This document shows, in pieces, positions 60,599 to 64,000 of a stretch of 64,000 nucleotides of DNA. Made by a program: the position numbers and the translations under genes. How positions within the stretch are numbered: position 1 is the first letter of the stretch; each line of letters opens with the position of its first letter. Below the pieces are notes generated by a model. It did no database searches, was not told the DNA's origin, and worked only from the letters and a program-made list of their open reading frames with translations. This DNA comes from Phyto melanocephala (Eukaryota > Arthropoda > Insecta > Diptera > Rhinophoridae), in NCBI GenBank assembly GCA_941918925.1, contig OW799233.1, forward strand, positions 84,822,055 through 84,886,054, in the 5' to 3' direction.

Positions 60599-61927
60599 TT
60601 GTAAATAAAAGTTGATGACATATTGGAAGAGCACACCAAAAATTAACAAAATTCATATTATTTATTGTAAATCATTTATTCTGGCTTAAGTTAATTTTCC
60701 TATTATTAAACTTCCTTAAACACTTTTAAATTAAATTGTAATCTTTTTCGAAACCAGCTACGATTTTATCATCAGCGCTCTTTATTGGTATAGTCATATC
60801 GAACAATAATAATAACAATAATAGTATTATCAAATTACATATAAGTATACCGATAAAAAGTGCAGTATTCCTCTCGGCTAATATCGAAATAATTTTTATA
60901 TACGAAGTTGTATAATAACAAAATGAATATAAGCCGGAATGAATGATTTACAAAAATTTAAATAAAAAGTTTCGAAAAAATATTAATCAATAATTATAAC
61001 TTCAAATTATTATATTTTTTGTTTTTTTTTCTTAAATTTGACGTATGGTCATTATTTTCGGTGCCTACTTTTAATGCTTTTAAGGATTCGAAACCATAAA
61101 TTTAAATATTAACTTATTAACATTATGGTTTTTAATGCAAATTTCTGTAATTAGATTTTAATAAAATCACCTAATAGTTTATGTGATCTATTTTGATTAA
61201 ACATAATAAAATTAATACCAAATTATGATTTTAATTTTTTTTACTTGCCGAATTTTGCTTCATACCGCGGCCCTGTAGCATTGTTCGAAAGAAACATCGT
61301 TTTAAAACGTGCAATAACAATTTTTCGTAATACCTAAAAAATTATTAAATATGGACGTTTTATAAATGCCAGTTCAGATGGAATCTAGGGCACTTAATAT
61401 ATTTAGTTTGGCAAATATTTTTATTAAAAACCATGTTTTACGCATGGAGTTTGACAAACTTTTTTACAAACAATAGAAAAAAAATATGCAACAGCGCTTT
61501 ATTCGGCTGTGTTAAAGATTTCATACCCACTACCAATTTTGAATTGTTGTTACTATAAAATTTATTTTTTTTTTGTTAAGAACTGTAATCGTAAAATTGC
61601 TTAAGTTGGATTTGCTATTAACTAATGTGGAATGGAACAAAAATTATTACCACAATAAAGTCTTAATTTAGCGGCACTTCCTGCTTTTAAAATTAATTAT
61701 TTGTTACTAAATACATAAATTGTAACAAATTGTTAAATGCTAAAGTGGTTATATATAAAGTTTTATAATAATCGGATAGGTATCTGTTTGCAAAAAAATG
61801 TTTATTTTGTATTTGTGTGGTGTTTCCCATCTACCAATCATAATATAGTGTTTTAGATGAAATCATATGCGGTAAATCTTGCGATTACAAATTTTACACA
61901 TATATACTTACCATTCATATAGGTGCC
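60599..61927. other. AT-rich spacer with a decayed family A end
   Basis: At 61486-61600 the family A left end is recognisable but worn (gcgctttattcggctgtgtt, tcatacccactaccaatttt). Nothing else supported. Confidence 0.45.
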
Positions 61928-62000
61928 CCGGAGGACTAGTCAGTAGTGTGCTGGTCTCCTAGTTTTGGGGTTGCGGGTTCGATTCCCGCCAGAGACTCTG
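61928..62000 (+). other. tRNA-like Pol III unit (SINE head or tRNA pseudogene)
   Basis: An A-box-like TAGTCAGTAGTG (61937-61948) and a near-perfect B box GGTTCGATTCC (61976-61986) lie about 28 nt apart, inside a GC-richer block, ctggtctcctagttttgggg. The TpsiC arm can pair (cgggttcgattcccg). A full acceptor stem is not convincing and no terminator directly follows, so this looks like a tRNA-derived SINE head, not a working tRNA. Confidence 0.5.
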
Positions 62001-62047
62001 GACTGGTCTGGTTCTCTTTCCCTTCTATTCTAACTATACTATTCATA

Positions 62048-62695
62048 CACGCAAAGAAAAACCATGGTTACGAATGATCACGACGGTCATATTATTTTTT
62101 CTAAAACAATATTTGGTTGTCGAAAACAAGTAATAGTTATTTTTGTTTCATTTCATCATATATTTTGTCACGATAATCAAGCATTTGTTTGAATTGTATC
62201 ATTTAATGTTTACATTAATTTCAAAATCATTAAAAATTAAAAATAATCATTAAATAATAAGTGAGACAACACAATAATCAAGCTATGATTTTTTTTTAAT
62301 AATAATTTGATTTCAATTGTTCTTCTTCTTGCTGAATAAATTTTTATTATTTTAATAGTTTGAGATGTCAAAAAAAGGAACCAAAAATTTTAAAAAATTA
62401 AAGAAAATTTAAAAATAAACGAGAAAATGTAAATAAATATTGGTAAAAAATTGCAATTAAATTGGTGAGTACAATCAACATGTGTATGTTACAGCAAAAG
62501 ACAATAATTTGCCGTACAAAAGCAAAGATTGTCGATTTCAATTGTAGTCATATAAATGATTATTGAATGATAATTTAATTAAAAATAATAATGATAACTG
62601 GTAACCATTATTATTTTAAACCATAATCATACAATTCAATCATAGTATGTTGCTCTTTGATTATGGTTACCACAACCATATTTTTTCTTTGCGTG
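62048..62695 (-). mobile_element. TA-flanked MITE, family F copy 2 (648 bp, inverted)
   Basis: Ends CACGCAAAGAAAAACCATGG and CCATATTTTTTCTTTGCGTG, with TA outside both (62046-62047, 62696-62697). The internal order is the reverse of copy 1 (33079-33818), with some internal loss. Confidence 0.82.
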
Positions 62696-62697
62696 TA

Positions 62698-63556
62698 TGG
62701 AGCACACAACACGCCAATTGGGCATAAGTGTATACCTATCGTGGGTTTGGTGTTTTACTGCCCCATATAATATAGATTGTCATGCTGATTAAATTTAATC
62801 TTTAACGATAAACATAAGTAATTAGTAGAAATGGACGTGTTGCATAATTTTTTTTTAATGAGGTAATATTGGACAGAAACCAACATTGAGAAAATTTTAT
62901 CTCCGTATATCTAGCTTTGACGTCTTTGAGAGATTTTAAGTGTTATAAATAATAGAGTGTTTCTTATATGGGACGTAGGATTTAAAATATACGTTAGAAT
63001 AAGTCCTGCTAATGAATTCTGCTTAAATATTGTAACACAGAGAATTCTCTTATTAAAAATTTGTCCAAATATAAATTATATGAATTCCCAAAAGACGTTT
63101 TATTTTCTGTTATTACTATAATATTGATCAAGCCTGTACACCATTTGAATATAAAAAAACATAAAAAACTGGACAGTCAATACCATCATCGAAATGTATA
63201 TTAGACCGAAAATAGTGCTTAGTGCGAAAACAAATACGGCGAAATTTTACACTTTAGGATCTATTGCAAATACCAAAGATATAATGAAAGATATTAAAAA
63301 AAAACCACTACGTTCGGCAAAAAATAAACTGTTAGCATACTGAGCAGTATGATGTCAAATAGATCAATTCCTTCAATTCTGGTCAGCCATGAAAGAATTA
63401 TATAACAAAAAAATATTGTCTTGTTGTTTCTTTATTTTGCTTCTCTCACTCCCTTTTATTTACAAATGCTGTTTTTTGAATTAAACAAGAACAAGCGAAT
63501 AATTTGAGTTGAAAAAAACGATTTTATTAAAATACACATGGATATGAAATTTATTA
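62698..63556. other. AT-rich spacer with no recognised gene
   Basis: Nothing supported between the two inverted family F copies. Confidence 0.5.
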
Positions 63557-64000
63557 CACGCAAAGAAAAAATATGGTTGTGGTAACCATAATCGAAGAGC
63601 AACATACTATGATTGAATTGTATGATTATGTTTAAAATAATTATGGTTACCAGTTATCATTATTATGTTTAATTAAAGAATTATTCAAAATAATCATATA
63701 TATGACTACAATTGAAATCAACAATATTTGCTTTTTTACGGCAAATTACTGTCTTTTGCTGTAACATACACATATTGCTTGTACTCACCAATTTAATTGC
63801 CATTTTGATTCCAAAATTTTTTTACATTTTATTGTTTATTTTTAAATTTTCTTTAGTTTTTCAAAATTTTTGTGCCTTTTTTGACATCTCAAACTTTTAA
63901 AATAGTTAAAATTTATTTAGCAAGAAGAAGAACTTTTGAAATCAAATTATTGTTAAAAAAAAATCATAGATCGATTGCTTTGTAATCATCCTGTTGTCTT
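63557..64000 (+). mobile_element. TA-flanked MITE, family F copy 3 (runs off the window)
   Basis: Left end CACGCAAAGAAAAAATATGG after TA (63555-63556). The sequence follows copy 1 in order (gtggtaaccataatcgaaga, tttttgacatctcaaacttt) up to the window edge. The right end lies outside. A 62-codon ORF within it is chance. Confidence 0.8.

Noticed and set aside
61928..62000. Functional tRNA gene
   Set aside because: B box is good but no acceptor stem can be drawn with confidence and no clean T-run terminator follows at once.

Overview
The window looks like gene-poor, AT-rich nuclear DNA of a higher fly (Brachycera/Cyclorrhapha). This is inferred from its transposon families: Penelope-like, mariner of the FSDEAHF/QQDGATCH type, Transib-like, Ty3/gypsy with a SAP-Gag, Helitrons ending CTAG, and DINE-1/HINE-like repeats. 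I see no convincing host protein-coding gene, rRNA gene or CRISPR array. The only hints of host sequence are a 38-bp possible coding exon near 41.8 kb and a 56-codon ORF near 56.1 kb. Almost everything recognisable is mobile DNA, mostly broken, set in unassigned AT-rich spacer.

Layout. 1-2.5 kb: the 3' part of a Penelope-like element (RT plus GIY-YIG) that runs off the left edge and abuts repeat family A. 2.5-3.8 kb: a family A copy carrying a mariner remnant and a 129-bp palindromic MITE. 6.3-6.7 kb: a family A fragment. 10.75-11.73 and 12.3-13.1 kb: TIR elements. 14.7-15.56 kb: a family B element. 16.5-19.1 kb: a long family A copy. 20.4-20.9 kb: a Helitron. 22.2-25.2 kb: two more family A copies and small MITEs. 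25.4-25.9 kb: a 480-bp MITE. 28.86-30.27 kb: a MULE-type element with 30-bp TIRs and a 9-bp target duplication. 32.5 kb: a 102-bp Helitron. 33.1-33.8 kb: a TA-flanked MITE. 33.9-41.2 kb: a three-layer nest, in which a family A element is split by a Helitron full of 118-bp satellite repeats, itself split by a mariner. 43.0-46.8 kb: a complete-ended but internally deleted Ty3/gypsy element. 47.1-48.0 kb: mariner debris. 50.1-53.0 kb: a Transib/RAG1-like element holding a family B copy. 53.1-55.9 kb: a family A copy almost identical to the one at 16.5 kb. 57.3-57.7 kb: a Helitron. 59.0-60.6 kb: two head-to-head Helitrons forming a 1.6-kb palindrome. 61.5-64 kb: a tRNA-like Pol III unit and two inverted copies of the TA-flanked MITE.

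No genes appear to act together. The order of events can often be read from the nesting: family A is older than the Helitron at 34-39.6 kb, which is older than the mariner inside it, and the Transib-like element is older than its family B insertion. No element here seems able to move on its own. The Penelope and gypsy ORFs each carry a nonsense codon, the gypsy, mariner and Transib-like ORFs have lost catalytic regions, and the Helitrons, MULE and MITEs rely on proteins encoded elsewhere. All family assignments come from motif recognition by eye. No database search was run.
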